A stretch of DNA of 64,000 bases, taken from NCBI RefSeq assembly GCF_000017405.1, contig NC_009668.1, forward strand, positions 1,605,001-1,669,000, read 5' to 3'. Of the stretch, positions 54,279-62,820 are shown one piece after another. Positions within the stretch are counted from its first letter, which is position 1; each line of letters begins with the position of its first letter. The notes under the pieces are model-generated. The model did not search any database and was not told the DNA's origin. It worked only from the letters and a program-made list of their open reading frames with translations. The position numbers and the translations under genes are program-made. This stretch comes from Brucella anthropi ATCC 49188 (GTDB taxonomy: Bacteria > Pseudomonadota > Alphaproteobacteria > Rhizobiales > Rhizobiaceae).

Positions 54279-54821
54279 TCACACCCGTTCCAGCTTGCGA
54301 TGCGGCAGCGGCGGCAATTCGACAATTATCGCGTCATCCGCCTTCACCGTGCCGCCTGCAAGAACGACGGTCATGATGCCGGACTTGCGAACAAGTTCGC
54401 CATCGGGCGTGCGATCCAGCACAGCATCGAGAAGCCCGGTCTGGAAATTCTCTATCTGGGAGCAAGGGTTGCGCAGGCCCGTTGTTTCCAGAACAACCTC
54501 GTCGCCAATTCGGATCAAAGCGCCCTGCGGCAGCCCCAGCAGATCGACCCCGCGCGTGGTGACGTTCTCGCCAAGATCTGCGGGCGCGACATCAAAACCC
54601 TTTTCCGCAAGCTCGTCGAAAAGCTCAGCATGAATGAGATGCACTTGCCGCAGATTGGGTTGCGTCGGGTCGGCCCGCACGCGTGAACGGTGCTTCACCG
54701 TCACGCCTTGATGCGCGTCGCCTTCGACGCCGAGTCCTGTGACGATGCGGATTTCCGGCACAACCTGCTTTGAAAAACGATGCTCGCCATCCCGCGCCAC
54801 AGCCACGACAAATCCACGCAT
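54279..54821 (-). CDS. MOSC-domain protein
   Basis: A 180-residue protein made of one MOSC domain ('LGVEGDAHQGVTVKHRSRV' at about 33-51; 'LGENVTTRGVDLLGLPQGALIRIGDEVVLETTGLRNPC' with the conserved Cys). MOSC domains handle molybdenum-cofactor sulfur or reduce N-hydroxylated compounds. The ATG at 54821 has a GGGAGG site; the frame opens 10 codons earlier. Function in the cell is not known. Confidence 0.85.
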   Translation of the reverse strand: MRGFVVAVARDGEHRFSKQVVPEIRIVTGLGVEGDAHQGVTVKHRSRVRADPTQPNLRQVHLIHAELFDELAEKGFDVAPADLGENVTTRGVDLLGLPQGALIRIGDEVVLETTGLRNPCSQIENFQTGLLDAVLDRTPDGELVRKSGIMTVVLAGGTVKADDAIIVELPPLPHRKLERV

Positions 54822-54869
54822 CACGTCCACCTCCCCTGACAGGATAAACAAACTTCGTTAGCCGCATTA

Positions 54870-55135
54870 GGGGCTGTCGGGTATTAGGTTTCGGGCGTGG
54901 CGTGAGACGGATTTTGTTCCTGAACAGGAGGACAGACCGCGGTGGAGTAATTCTCCACAAGGGCTGTTCGACGCATTCAGGGAGAAAATCCGCCACGTCC
55001 CGAAGGGATATGGTGAAAATGGCCCAGTTTCGCGTCGCAAAACCTTGATGGAGAACTACTCCACCTTCGGTTTTGCTCCTAAACCTGTGCAATTTTCATC
55101 CATACCGCGCTCCAAAACTAATACTCGACAGCCCC
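54870..55135. mobile_element. MITE of 266 bp with long terminal inverted repeats
   Basis: The ends are inverted copies: left GGGGCTGTCGGGTATTAG, right (reverse strand) GGGGCTGTCGAGTATTAG, and similarity continues for about 30 bases. Both ends are flanked by TA, a probable target duplication as made by IS630/Tc1 and some IS5-group elements. Inside are matching subterminal repeats around GGTGGAGTA. It codes for no transposase, so it would need one in trans. It lies between the divergent MOSC and oxidoreductase genes. Confidence 0.8.
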
Positions 55136-55158
55136 TACATGGGTTATATAGCACCTGT

Positions 55159-56229
55159 ATGAAGCGGTGGGGCAAGCACGTGAATCGCGACAAGCAGGTA
55201 AAAACGGATTTCCGCTGGGGCATTTGGGGCACAGGCACGATAGCCGCCGCCTTTGCTGCCGATATTCAGGCAAGTACCGGAATGCGCGTTACCGCAGTCT
55301 GCTCGCGAGCATCAGAGACCGCCGGAACATTCCGGCGACGTATCGGCGCCGACAAGGCGTTTGGCGATTCAGGTGAATTTCTTTCCGACGCCGATATCGA
55401 TGCCGTCTATATCGCGACCCCGAGTGCCATGCATGTGCTGCAGGCCATGCAGGCAATCGCAGCGGGCAAGCCCTGCCTGATCGAAAAGCCGCTCTCGCTG
55501 GATGCCGCTGGTGCACGCCAGATCGAAGCTGCGGCAAAAGCAAAAAACGTCTTCGCCATGGAAGCCATGTGGAGCCGTTTTCTGCCAGCGATCCGCGCTG
55601 CCAAACAGCATATCGATAATGGTCGCATCGGCACCGTGACGCGCATCGAAGCCGATCTTTCCTATATCCGTGCCTACGACCCGCAAAGCCGCTTCTTCAG
55701 CCCGGACCTTGGCGGCGGCGCAGCATTCGATCTGGGTGTGTATCCGGTTTCGCTTGCATTGTATTTTCTCGGTCTGCCGGATCATGTCGATGGCCGCTGG
55801 CAGCGCGCCAAAAGCGGCGTGGACATGCGCACCGAGTTCCAGCTTGGCTGGCAGGGTGCCACGGCCAGCCTCTCCTGCGGCTTCGACCGCGACGGCGACA
55901 ATCGCATGCTGATCGAGGGAACCAGGGGCACGATCCTGATCCACGCGCCGTTTCTGAAAGCCCAGAGGCTGACCCTGTTTTCAGCCTTTGCGGCGCGGTC
56001 GTCGCTCGGGCCGAATGGCGGCAAAGGCTTTGTCGGCAAGGTTATGAACCGCCTGTCTCTGCCGGGCCGCACAATCGAAACTTATGCCTTTTCCGGCAAC
56101 GGGCTGCAGTTTCAGGCCGAAGCGGTCCGCGATGCGGTGCGCAGCGGCCAGATTTCCAATGCGATCATGCCACTCGACCAGAGTGCAGCCGTTGCCGATA
56201 TCGTCCGCAAGGTGCTGGCTAGAGCATGA
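55159..56229 (+). CDS. Gfo/Idh/MocA-family oxidoreductase 1
   Basis: A 356-residue enzyme with an N-terminal Rossmann fold ('WGIWGTGTIAAAFAADI', then 'DIDAVYIATPSAMHVLQAMQAIAAGKPCLIEKP' with the EKP catalytic Lys) and a GFO/IDH C-terminal domain. Such enzymes oxidise or reduce sugars or sugar nucleotides. The ATG at 55159 comes 23 bases after the MITE; a GTG at 55180 with a GGTGGGG site is an alternative. It stands apart from the polysaccharide genes, so a role there is only possible. Confidence 0.85.
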   Translation: MKRWGKHVNRDKQVKTDFRWGIWGTGTIAAAFAADIQASTGMRVTAVCSRASETAGTFRRRIGADKAFGDSGEFLSDADIDAVYIATPSAMHVLQAMQAIAAGKPCLIEKPLSLDAAGARQIEAAAKAKNVFAMEAMWSRFLPAIRAAKQHIDNGRIGTVTRIEADLSYIRAYDPQSRFFSPDLGGGAAFDLGVYPVSLALYFLGLPDHVDGRWQRAKSGVDMRTEFQLGWQGATASLSCGFDRDGDNRMLIEGTRGTILIHAPFLKAQRLTLFSAFAARSSLGPNGGKGFVGKVMNRLSLPGRTIETYAFSGNGLQFQAEAVRDAVRSGQISNAIMPLDQSAAVADIVRKVLARA

Positions 56230-56324
56230 TTCCGAAAAGTGGGAACCGGTTTTCGGATAAAATCATGCTCAAACAAAAGTTTAGAGCGGGATAACAATTC
56301 AACTTAAAAACATCACGCTCTAAA
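56221..56324. repeat. Bipartite palindromic repeat, copy 3 (Bru-RS-like, about 104 bp)
   Basis: Hairpin 1 AGAGCATGATT...AATCATGCTC; linker 'aaacaaaag'; hairpin 2 TTTAGAGCG/CGCTCTAAA. It lies between the convergent oxidoreductase genes and overlaps the last codons of the first one (stop at 56227-56229). Confidence 0.8.
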
Positions 56325-56326
56325 GG

Positions 56327-57463
56327 CTAGAAGCTGCTTCTCATCCTGTAAGGCTGTGCATTTTCGCCAGCATTGTTCAAGGCAAGTGCGATTTCAGTGA
56401 TATGCAACGCCACATCACCGGAAAAGAATGCTTTGTCGCCGGTTTGGATAGCCCGAGCCTGATCGGCAATACCGCGCACGAAATCGATCTGCGAAGGATA
56501 CATCGGCAGCGACCGCTTGTCGGCCTTCGGATAGGAGAGCTTTTGACCGACGGTCGGTTTCCATGACAGGAACTTGCCGATGCGCATTTCCAGAATACCG
56601 AACAGGCGCGCCAGAAAACGGCGTTTTTCTTCCGTGCGCTCAAGACGGACAGCCGAGCGATTATCCCAGAGATCATCCACCACAATCGAGCCCTTGTCGG
56701 CAACGATTGTCAGGCTGCGATCCTTCGGCATCGCAAGCCCGGATGTGAGGCGTGCCACCAGCCCCGACCTGAAAACAAGACAGCCAACCGAAAAATCGGG
56801 CGCCATATGCAGATGTTCGGTCCCCGGCCCCTTGTTGGGAAAGGTTATGGCGGAAAATGCCGAAACGCTCTCGACCGGGCCGAACAGCGACACCAGCCAT
56901 GACAGCGCATAGCCTGCATGCTCCAGCGTACAACCGATCTCGAACTCGTGCAGGCCCGGCCATGGCGCACCAGACTGCGAACGCCAGGTCGACCATTTGT
57001 CACGAAACACCGGGCCATCTTCCATTTCGGCATAAACCAGCCGCGGCATGCCGATGCCGTTGATCACGCTTGCCACCAGACGATAGGCTTCGCTGAGGCC
57101 ATTTGCCGGGGCTGCCGCCAACGTGAGGCCGGCTTGCCGTGCAAAAGCGACCAACGCTTCCGCATCCTCATAATTCATAGCCAGCGGTTTTTCGGAATAG
57201 ACATGTTTTCCGGCGGAAAGCGCTGCATGCGAGATTTCAAAATGGCTTTCAGGTGTTGTCAGATTGACGACGATCTGCACGTCTGGATCGGCCAGCACGG
57301 CCTCGAAACTTTCATAGGCGCTAACTGAATAGTGCGCGCAGAACGCTTTCAGTCGCTCAGGTGACCGATCATAAACCCCGCGCAGCTTCAGCTCGGGATA
57401 ATTGCGCAGCGTGGTCATGTAATAGTCGGCAACAAACCCGGTCCCGACGATTGCGATATTCAT
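56327..57463 (-). CDS. Gfo/Idh/MocA-family oxidoreductase 2 (polysaccharide cluster)
   Basis: A 378-residue enzyme with a Rossmann start ('NIAIVGTGFVADYYMTTLRNYPELKLRGVYDR') and the EKP motif ('GKHVYSEKPLAM'). It overlaps the polymerase gene by 4 bases and so is part of the surface-polysaccharide operon, perhaps making a modified sugar precursor. It differs clearly from the oxidoreductase at 55159, so the two are not a recent duplication. Confidence 0.87.
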   Translation of the reverse strand: MNIAIVGTGFVADYYMTTLRNYPELKLRGVYDRSPERLKAFCAHYSVSAYESFEAVLADPDVQIVVNLTTPESHFEISHAALSAGKHVYSEKPLAMNYEDAEALVAFARQAGLTLAAAPANGLSEAYRLVASVINGIGMPRLVYAEMEDGPVFRDKWSTWRSQSGAPWPGLHEFEIGCTLEHAGYALSWLVSLFGPVESVSAFSAITFPNKGPGTEHLHMAPDFSVGCLVFRSGLVARLTSGLAMPKDRSLTIVADKGSIVVDDLWDNRSAVRLERTEEKRRFLARLFGILEMRIGKFLSWKPTVGQKLSYPKADKRSLPMYPSQIDFVRGIADQARAIQTGDKAFFSGDVALHITEIALALNNAGENAQPYRMRSSF

Positions 57464-58812
57464 GAAGTGGCTCCGGCTACCCTTTTAGGAATGATAATTT
57501 TCGCAATCAGTCTGAGGCCGAAAATCGCAAAGACGAGCGTAAGCCAGACCGGGTCCATGCGGCGGAAGAAAAAACTTTCCAGCATGGCATTCAGCGTTCC
57601 GAAGAACACGATCATCAGGAAGAAATCGGCAAGCAGCAGATTTTCGCGAACCGGACGGCACCGCACATAATTGACCAGCGGCATCACGATGATGACCAAG
57701 ATCGCGCAGATCAGCGCCGGAATCCCCATCGATACCGCAATATCGAGATAGCCATTGTGTCCATGCACGATGCCGCGCACATCCCAATCCAGATAATAGG
57801 GATTCGCCGCCTCTTTCACGATTGGTGTGCCCCAGAAGCTTTCATAGCCGAAACCGGTCCAAGGGCGATGGGAAAGCGCCTCAACGGCAAAGGCCCAGAT
57901 GGAAGTGCGTCCGGTGAAGGTCGGATCAACATCAAGCTGCAGAACGAACTGATGCATCGGCTCGAAGAGAACCGTACCGAAGGTGAACAGCGCGAGCAGA
58001 AACTGGATCGTGAAGACTGCCACCGGTGCAAGAAAACGGAGACCAAAAATGCCGGGGCCGATCACGAGCAGCATGGCGAGCGGCACCAGTGCCGCAGTGG
58101 TTTTCGATCCGGTCTGCGAAACGAAGATCAATGCAGAAACCGCAATCAGAAAACCGCTTACGCGCCAGCCGCGCCGCCACAGATAGACACCGGCAAAGGC
58201 AAAAGCGGCCATGACCGGTCCGGCAATGTTCTTGTGCGTGAAGACACCGCGCCAGAGATAGGCGTTTTGCGGCTCCAGAGCGTCGGCGCCGTGTGTCCCG
58301 AGATTTGGCAGGAGGAGGACGCCCGCATAGGAAATGACAATCACGACCGAAGCCACCGCGACCAGCATCGACGAATAGGCATCGCCATCCTGCGGCAGGC
58401 TCAAAACAGCGATGACGGTCAGAATGCCGATCATCGTCAAAAGCACGCCGCGCATGGCGGTTGACGGATCGGGGCTTGCGAAAACCGATGCGAACAGGAA
58501 GGCGAACATCAACAGCCATCCGGGGCTGACGATTTTGACCACTTTTTTCGGGTCGGCAAACATCGCAAGCGACAGAAGCGCCACCGCGCCGAGGCAACCG
58601 AAACCAAGCTGATTGATGACATCGCCGCCGCCCGATGCGGCACCATCGGCTGCGGCACTCAGCGGATTGAACGGGCGGAATGAAATCAGCAGGATGCAGA
58701 ACGTTATCGTGGCGATAACAAGCGCAACCGTACGGATCGTCGCCCGCATATCGGTTTGCGCTGCAACGTCGGAGCGGGTGTCAGTTCTTGTCCGGGTTGC
58801 GATACTGCTCAT
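57460..58812 (-). CDS. O-antigen ligase/polymerase-like membrane protein (Wzy/ExoQ type)
   Basis: A 450-residue protein with about 11 membrane segments and a periplasmic loop holding 'FTGRTSIWAFAVEALSHRPWTGFGYESFWG' and the conserved His in 'VHGHNGYLDIAVSMGI', the Wzy_C (O-antigen ligase) signature. It joins repeat units or transfers chains in the periplasm. It overlaps the glycosyltransferase upstream by 32 bases. Confidence 0.88.
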   Translation of the reverse strand: MSSIATRTRTDTRSDVAAQTDMRATIRTVALVIATITFCILLISFRPFNPLSAAADGAASGGGDVINQLGFGCLGAVALLSLAMFADPKKVVKIVSPGWLLMFAFLFASVFASPDPSTAMRGVLLTMIGILTVIAVLSLPQDGDAYSSMLVAVASVVIVISYAGVLLLPNLGTHGADALEPQNAYLWRGVFTHKNIAGPVMAAFAFAGVYLWRRGWRVSGFLIAVSALIFVSQTGSKTTAALVPLAMLLVIGPGIFGLRFLAPVAVFTIQFLLALFTFGTVLFEPMHQFVLQLDVDPTFTGRTSIWAFAVEALSHRPWTGFGYESFWGTPIVKEAANPYYLDWDVRGIVHGHNGYLDIAVSMGIPALICAILVIIVMPLVNYVRCRPVRENLLLADFFLMIVFFGTLNAMLESFFFRRMDPVWLTLVFAIFGLRLIAKIIIPKRVAGATS

Positions 58813-59773
58813 TCAGATATCCAAAATGGGCCATGACCCGGCCCAACCCGATATGGATGAAATAGGTCCCGACCGGCACGAAGCGCGCCGCGAATCCGCG
58901 CCGCAGCGCCTTGATTGGAGAATAACCCAGAAGTGCAACGCTTTTCAAAAAGACACGCACCTGACCGAAAGGCTCGTCCTTGCGCTGGCGCTGTTCGATC
59001 AGTGTCGACAGAACGCCGTTGCGCAAGCCGCGCGCCGTGATCCAGTCGCTCTCCAGCCGCCGCGCCGGAATGGTTTCACGGACAATGCCTTCATTGCACC
59101 AGGCGATATTAAAGCCCTTGGCCCGTGAACGATTGATGAAATCTGAATCGCCGCCGCCGGTGAAGTTGAACTTCAGGTCCATGAACGGATAGCCAATGGC
59201 TTCCAGAACCGGACGCGCAATGAGCAGATTACCGGATGAATAGATGATCGGAACCGGGCCGGTCTTGTTATAGTGCGGCAGGAAGACAGGATGTCGCGCC
59301 CATTTTTCTGCGCCCGGCTTTTCAAAGATCGGATATTGCGGGCCACCGACGAGGCTGGCGTTATAACGCTCGGCAGTGGCTACCATGTTTTCGATCCAGG
59401 CCGGATCAGCCAGTTCATCGTCATCGATGACGATGACATATTTGAAGTTCGGAAAGTAGGTCATCGCCGTCAGCCAGCCCGCATTATATGCGTTGCAGTT
59501 GCCGCGATGGGATTCGACAATCAGCATGCCGGTATATTTTCCGGCCTCGAACTGAGGCGCCGCAACCTTGGCGCCTTCCTGGTCCTCCGCCTCGTTCTCG
59601 ATCACCACGACCGCGAAGCGGCGGCTCGTGACCTGAGCATTCAGCGTATCCAGCGTCCGGATGACATGCTCCGGACGGCGGAACGTCGGCAGCGTTACCA
59701 CCACCTCGACTTCATCGAAACGAAGCCCAGGAGTTTTAGCAATTACTTGTATATGACTAGGTAAATCAGACAT
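58781..59773 (-). CDS. Glycosyltransferase family 2
   Basis: A 330-residue GT-A enzyme: 'VVVTLPTFRRPEHVIRTLDTLNAQ' at the start, the metal-binding 'VIVIDDDELADPAWIENM' (DDD) at about 115-133 and the 'FTGGGDSDFINR' (G-D-x-D) acceptor motif. It should add a sugar to a lipid-linked repeat unit on the cytoplasmic face. It heads the minus-strand unit GT2-polymerase-oxidoreductase. Confidence 0.9.
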   Translation of the reverse strand: MSDLPSHIQVIAKTPGLRFDEVEVVVTLPTFRRPEHVIRTLDTLNAQVTSRRFAVVVIENEAEDQEGAKVAAPQFEAGKYTGMLIVESHRGNCNAYNAGWLTAMTYFPNFKYVIVIDDDELADPAWIENMVATAERYNASLVGGPQYPIFEKPGAEKWARHPVFLPHYNKTGPVPIIYSSGNLLIARPVLEAIGYPFMDLKFNFTGGGDSDFINRSRAKGFNIAWCNEGIVRETIPARRLESDWITARGLRNGVLSTLIEQRQRKDEPFGQVRVFLKSVALLGYSPIKALRRGFAARFVPVGTYFIHIGLGRVMAHFGYLNEQYRNPDKN

Positions 59774-59999
59774 AAACGCTACCGGATATTTCGAACTTCT
59801 ATATTTGTTTATCCGCCACTATTGAAAAACATTTAAAGAAAAGTTCACCGCAGGACTATAAACACTGGTCAAAACTATCATAGAGCATACCGACCCGAAA
59901 TGTTAAGGGTTTTAAGATGAATAATGCATTAGGAAAAGCTTGAGCGCGCACCATTATTTTTGATGCTGCCAGCGCGAAAATGATTGTTCAGGAGTTGAA
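59774..59999. promoter_or_regulatory. Divergent promoter region of the polysaccharide cluster
   Basis: A 226-base AT-rich region between the GT2 and GT4 starts; promoters for both units must lie here. I see no clear operator. Confidence 0.5.
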
Positions 60000-61202
60000 T
60001 TGCCGTCCCCTCACCTTGTTTTCGTGACATCGATTGTTCCGCACGGAGTACCGACCACCGGCTATGAAGTGGCAAACGCCGCCGTGGTCGACGGCTTGCG
60101 TCGTTCGGGAGCAAAGGTGACCGTCCTTGGCTTCACATGGCCGGGCGTGAAAGCCGATGCTGCAGATACTGTCGTTCTGGGCGAAGTCGAAGTACGGACC
60201 GAAGGCGCGGGTATCAAGCGCAAGATCGGCTGGGTGCTGAAATCCTTCCTGACCGGCCTTACGGTTTCCTCGGCGAAGCTGCGGGTGATACCAGCTGAGA
60301 CACTGCGCGCGGCCATCGCCAAGATCGGCCCGTTCGATGCCTATGTGCTGAACGGCGTGACCTTGCCCGGTGCATTTGAAGACATCTTCAAGGACAAGCC
60401 CTCGCTGTTCGTGGCGCATAATGTGGAATATCGCTCTGCGGAAGAAAACGCCGCCGACGCAGGAAGTTTCATCCAGAAATTCCTGTTTGGTCGCGAAGCC
60501 CGTATTCTGAAGGGATTGGAAAGCCGTCTCATCGGGAATGCCCGCTTCGTTTTCACTTTCGCCGAAGATGACGGACCGGCGCTCGGCCTCGGCCCTGATC
60601 GGTTTGCGACAATGCCGCTCGTCACGCCGGGCGGAATGCAGGCCGCGCAGCAACGCCCGATGAAATACGACCTTGCCCTGATCGGCACATGGACATGGCA
60701 CCCGAACCGCATCGGGCTCGAATGGTTCCTGCGCGAGGTAAAGCCGCAACTTCCAAACGATATTTCCATCGCGATTGCAGGCAACACGCCCGCCGATCTG
60801 ATTGCTACATGGTCGGGTGTGGGGTCCAATATCAATTTCGTCGGCAAGGTGCCGGACGCGACTGAATTTGTCGAAAGCGGCGCGCTTGTACCGCTCATCA
60901 GCCGTGCGGGAACCGGCGTGCAGCTCAAGACCATCGAGACATTCGAACTGGGCATGCCAAGTGTCGCGACATCGCATTCCGTGCGCGGTATCGGCAATAT
61001 TCCGGACAATTGCACCATTGCCGACGACCCGAAGGCATTCGCTGCGGCAATCGTCGAGCGCATTGAAAAGATAAGGTTGGGGGATCGCCAGAGACTGGAC
61101 GGCAAAGCCTTTACAGGGTCACAAATCGAAGGCATGGACCGCGCAGTTGCCAGAGGTCTGCAAGCACTTCATGGCGAAGAGAAAAATACGGACCAGGCAT
61201 GA
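60000..61202 (+). CDS. Glycosyltransferase (GT4-like)
   Basis: A 400-residue GT-B enzyme ('LVFVTSIVPHGVPTTGYEVANAAVVDGLRRSG' start; C-terminal half with 'DLALIGTWTWHPNRIGLEWFLREVKPQLP' and 'LVPLISRAGTGVQLKTIETFELGMPSVAT', which resembles the E-x7-E donor region). It starts with TTG at 60000 behind an AGGAG site. It heads the plus-strand unit with the two genes after it. Donor sugar unknown. Confidence 0.85.
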   Translation: MPSPHLVFVTSIVPHGVPTTGYEVANAAVVDGLRRSGAKVTVLGFTWPGVKADAADTVVLGEVEVRTEGAGIKRKIGWVLKSFLTGLTVSSAKLRVIPAETLRAAIAKIGPFDAYVLNGVTLPGAFEDIFKDKPSLFVAHNVEYRSAEENAADAGSFIQKFLFGREARILKGLESRLIGNARFVFTFAEDDGPALGLGPDRFATMPLVTPGGMQAAQQRPMKYDLALIGTWTWHPNRIGLEWFLREVKPQLPNDISIAIAGNTPADLIATWSGVGSNINFVGKVPDATEFVESGALVPLISRAGTGVQLKTIETFELGMPSVATSHSVRGIGNIPDNCTIADDPKAFAAAIVERIEKIRLGDRQRLDGKAFTGSQIEGMDRAVARGLQALHGEEKNTDQA

Positions 61203-61957
61203 TGCATACCGAAAATGTCACTTACCGGAATATCCTTGGCGTGAAGGTCGCCTGTTTCGACTGGGCCGGCGCCTTTGCCTTTTTCGAGAACCGCATCAAT
61301 GAAGGCCGGTTCATGAAACAGGGTTGGCTCAATGCCAACAATTCCAACATTACGGATACCGACCCAGCTTACCGCACTGCATTGCAGGATTTCCTGATCC
61401 TGCCCGACGGTGTGGGCGTCGATATTGCAAGCAAGGTCGCCTATGGCAGCAAGTTCCCTGCAAATCTCAACGGAACAGACTTCATTCCGGGCCTTCTGCA
61501 GCATATGAAACGCCCGCTGAAGGTTGCACTTCTCGGTGGCGGTCCGGGCGTTGCCGCCGATACTGCGCAGCTCTTCATGCAGCAGATACCGCACCATGAA
61601 TATCGCGTCATTTCCGACGGCTTCTTCAAGCCCGCAGATCTCGACAGCATTCTCGGTCAGCTCAAGGAATTTCATCCCGATATCCTGCTCGTCGCCATGG
61701 GCGTTCCGCGCCAGGAACTCTTCATCGACAAGCATATCACGGCGGAGCATTGCACGGTGGCGAGTGCGGTCGGCGCGCTGTTCGACCTGCACACGGGTCG
61801 CGTGCAGCGCGCCCCGCAATGGGTGCGCAAGGTTCAGATGGAATGGGTGCACCGGCTGTCGCAGGAGCCGCGACGGCTCGCAAAACGCTATCTCATCGGC
61901 AATCCCGTATTTCTGTGGCGCGTTGCCAAAGGCTGGATGAAGGGAGAACCCCGGTGA
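61199..61957 (+). CDS. WecG/TagA/CpsF-family glycosyltransferase (GT26)
   Basis: A 252-residue enzyme: 'GWLNANNSNITDTDPAYRTALQDFLILPDGVGVDIASK' and 'DILLVAMGVPRQELFIDKH' are the GT26 motifs (the Asp in 'LPDGVGV' is catalytic). Members add ManNAc-type sugars or uronic acids to lipid-linked intermediates. It overlaps both neighbours by 4 bases. Confidence 0.92.
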   Translation: MMHTENVTYRNILGVKVACFDWAGAFAFFENRINEGRFMKQGWLNANNSNITDTDPAYRTALQDFLILPDGVGVDIASKVAYGSKFPANLNGTDFIPGLLQHMKRPLKVALLGGGPGVAADTAQLFMQQIPHHEYRVISDGFFKPADLDSILGQLKEFHPDILLVAMGVPRQELFIDKHITAEHCTVASAVGALFDLHTGRVQRAPQWVRKVQMEWVHRLSQEPRRLAKRYLIGNPVFLWRVAKGWMKGEPR

Positions 61958-62817
61958 AAACCGCAATCGTCACAGCCAGTTGGGATCAGGATTTCGAGCG
62001 CTGCAAGCTGCTTTGTGAAACCATAGACAAATATGTCAGCGGTTTCACGAAGCACTATATCCTTGTCGACAGCAAGGACGTTGCCCTGTTCCGCAAACTC
62101 GAAAGCACTCAACGCGTCATCATCGATGAACGCGATCTGCTGCCCTCATGGCTCCACGCCTTCTGGGACCCAACCTATCTGTGGCGCAGGCGCGTTTGGC
62201 TCTCACTCAGAACCAAGCCGCTGCGCGGCTGGCATGTGCAACAGCTGCGCCGCATCGCACTTGCCGGTGCCGTGGAGGAAGATGGATTTCTCTATACGGA
62301 TTCCGACACGGCTTTTCTGCGTCCCTTCGATTGCGGCACACTCTGGCACCACGAAAAGCTCCGGCTTTTCGTGCGCCCCAATGCGCTTGCAAACCCGGAA
62401 TGGCCGGAGCATCCAGTCTGGGCGGCCAATGCGGCAAAGCTGCTCGGCATCAGGAAAGGGAAAAGCGGGCTGAACGACTATATCGGCCAGCTGGTCTCAT
62501 GGCGGCGCGATAGCGTGATTTCCATGTGCGAAAGGATCGAAGCCCATACCGGACAACATTGGGTGGCAGCCCTTGGCAATATACGTCGTTTCTCAGAGTG
62601 CTTCATCTATGGTCGCTATGTCGATGACGTCCTGCACGGCTCCGGTCATTACAGCGACACCCATGATCTGTGCCGGATGCAATGGTTCGCACCACCGCCG
62701 AGCGAAGAGGAATTCCGCACCTTCATCGCGGAAATGGAACCGCATCAGGTCGCCATAGGCATGCAGTCCTTCCTCGGCCTTTCGGTCGATGACATTCGGC
62801 GGATTATCGGAGCCTAA
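61954..62817 (+). CDS. DUF6492-like glycosyltransferase-fold protein
   Basis: A 287-residue protein starting with GTG at 61954. 'FLYTDSDTAFLRPF' (about 113-126) has a DxD motif like GT-A transferases, and 'KTAIVTASWDQDFERCKLLCETIDKYV' fits the start of such a fold. The family has no settled function; in this operon a sugar transfer is the likely role. The family number is from memory. Confidence 0.7.
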   Translation: MKTAIVTASWDQDFERCKLLCETIDKYVSGFTKHYILVDSKDVALFRKLESTQRVIIDERDLLPSWLHAFWDPTYLWRRRVWLSLRTKPLRGWHVQQLRRIALAGAVEEDGFLYTDSDTAFLRPFDCGTLWHHEKLRLFVRPNALANPEWPEHPVWAANAAKLLGIRKGKSGLNDYIGQLVSWRRDSVISMCERIEAHTGQHWVAALGNIRRFSECFIYGRYVDDVLHGSGHYSDTHDLCRMQWFAPPPSEEEFRTFIAEMEPHQVAIGMQSFLGLSVDDIRRIIGA

Positions 62818-62820
62818 ATC

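Noticed and set aside
55159..57463. The two Gfo/Idh/MocA genes as a recent duplication
   Set aside because: Apart from the Rossmann and EKP motifs their sequences and lengths differ widely, so they are distant paralogues at most.
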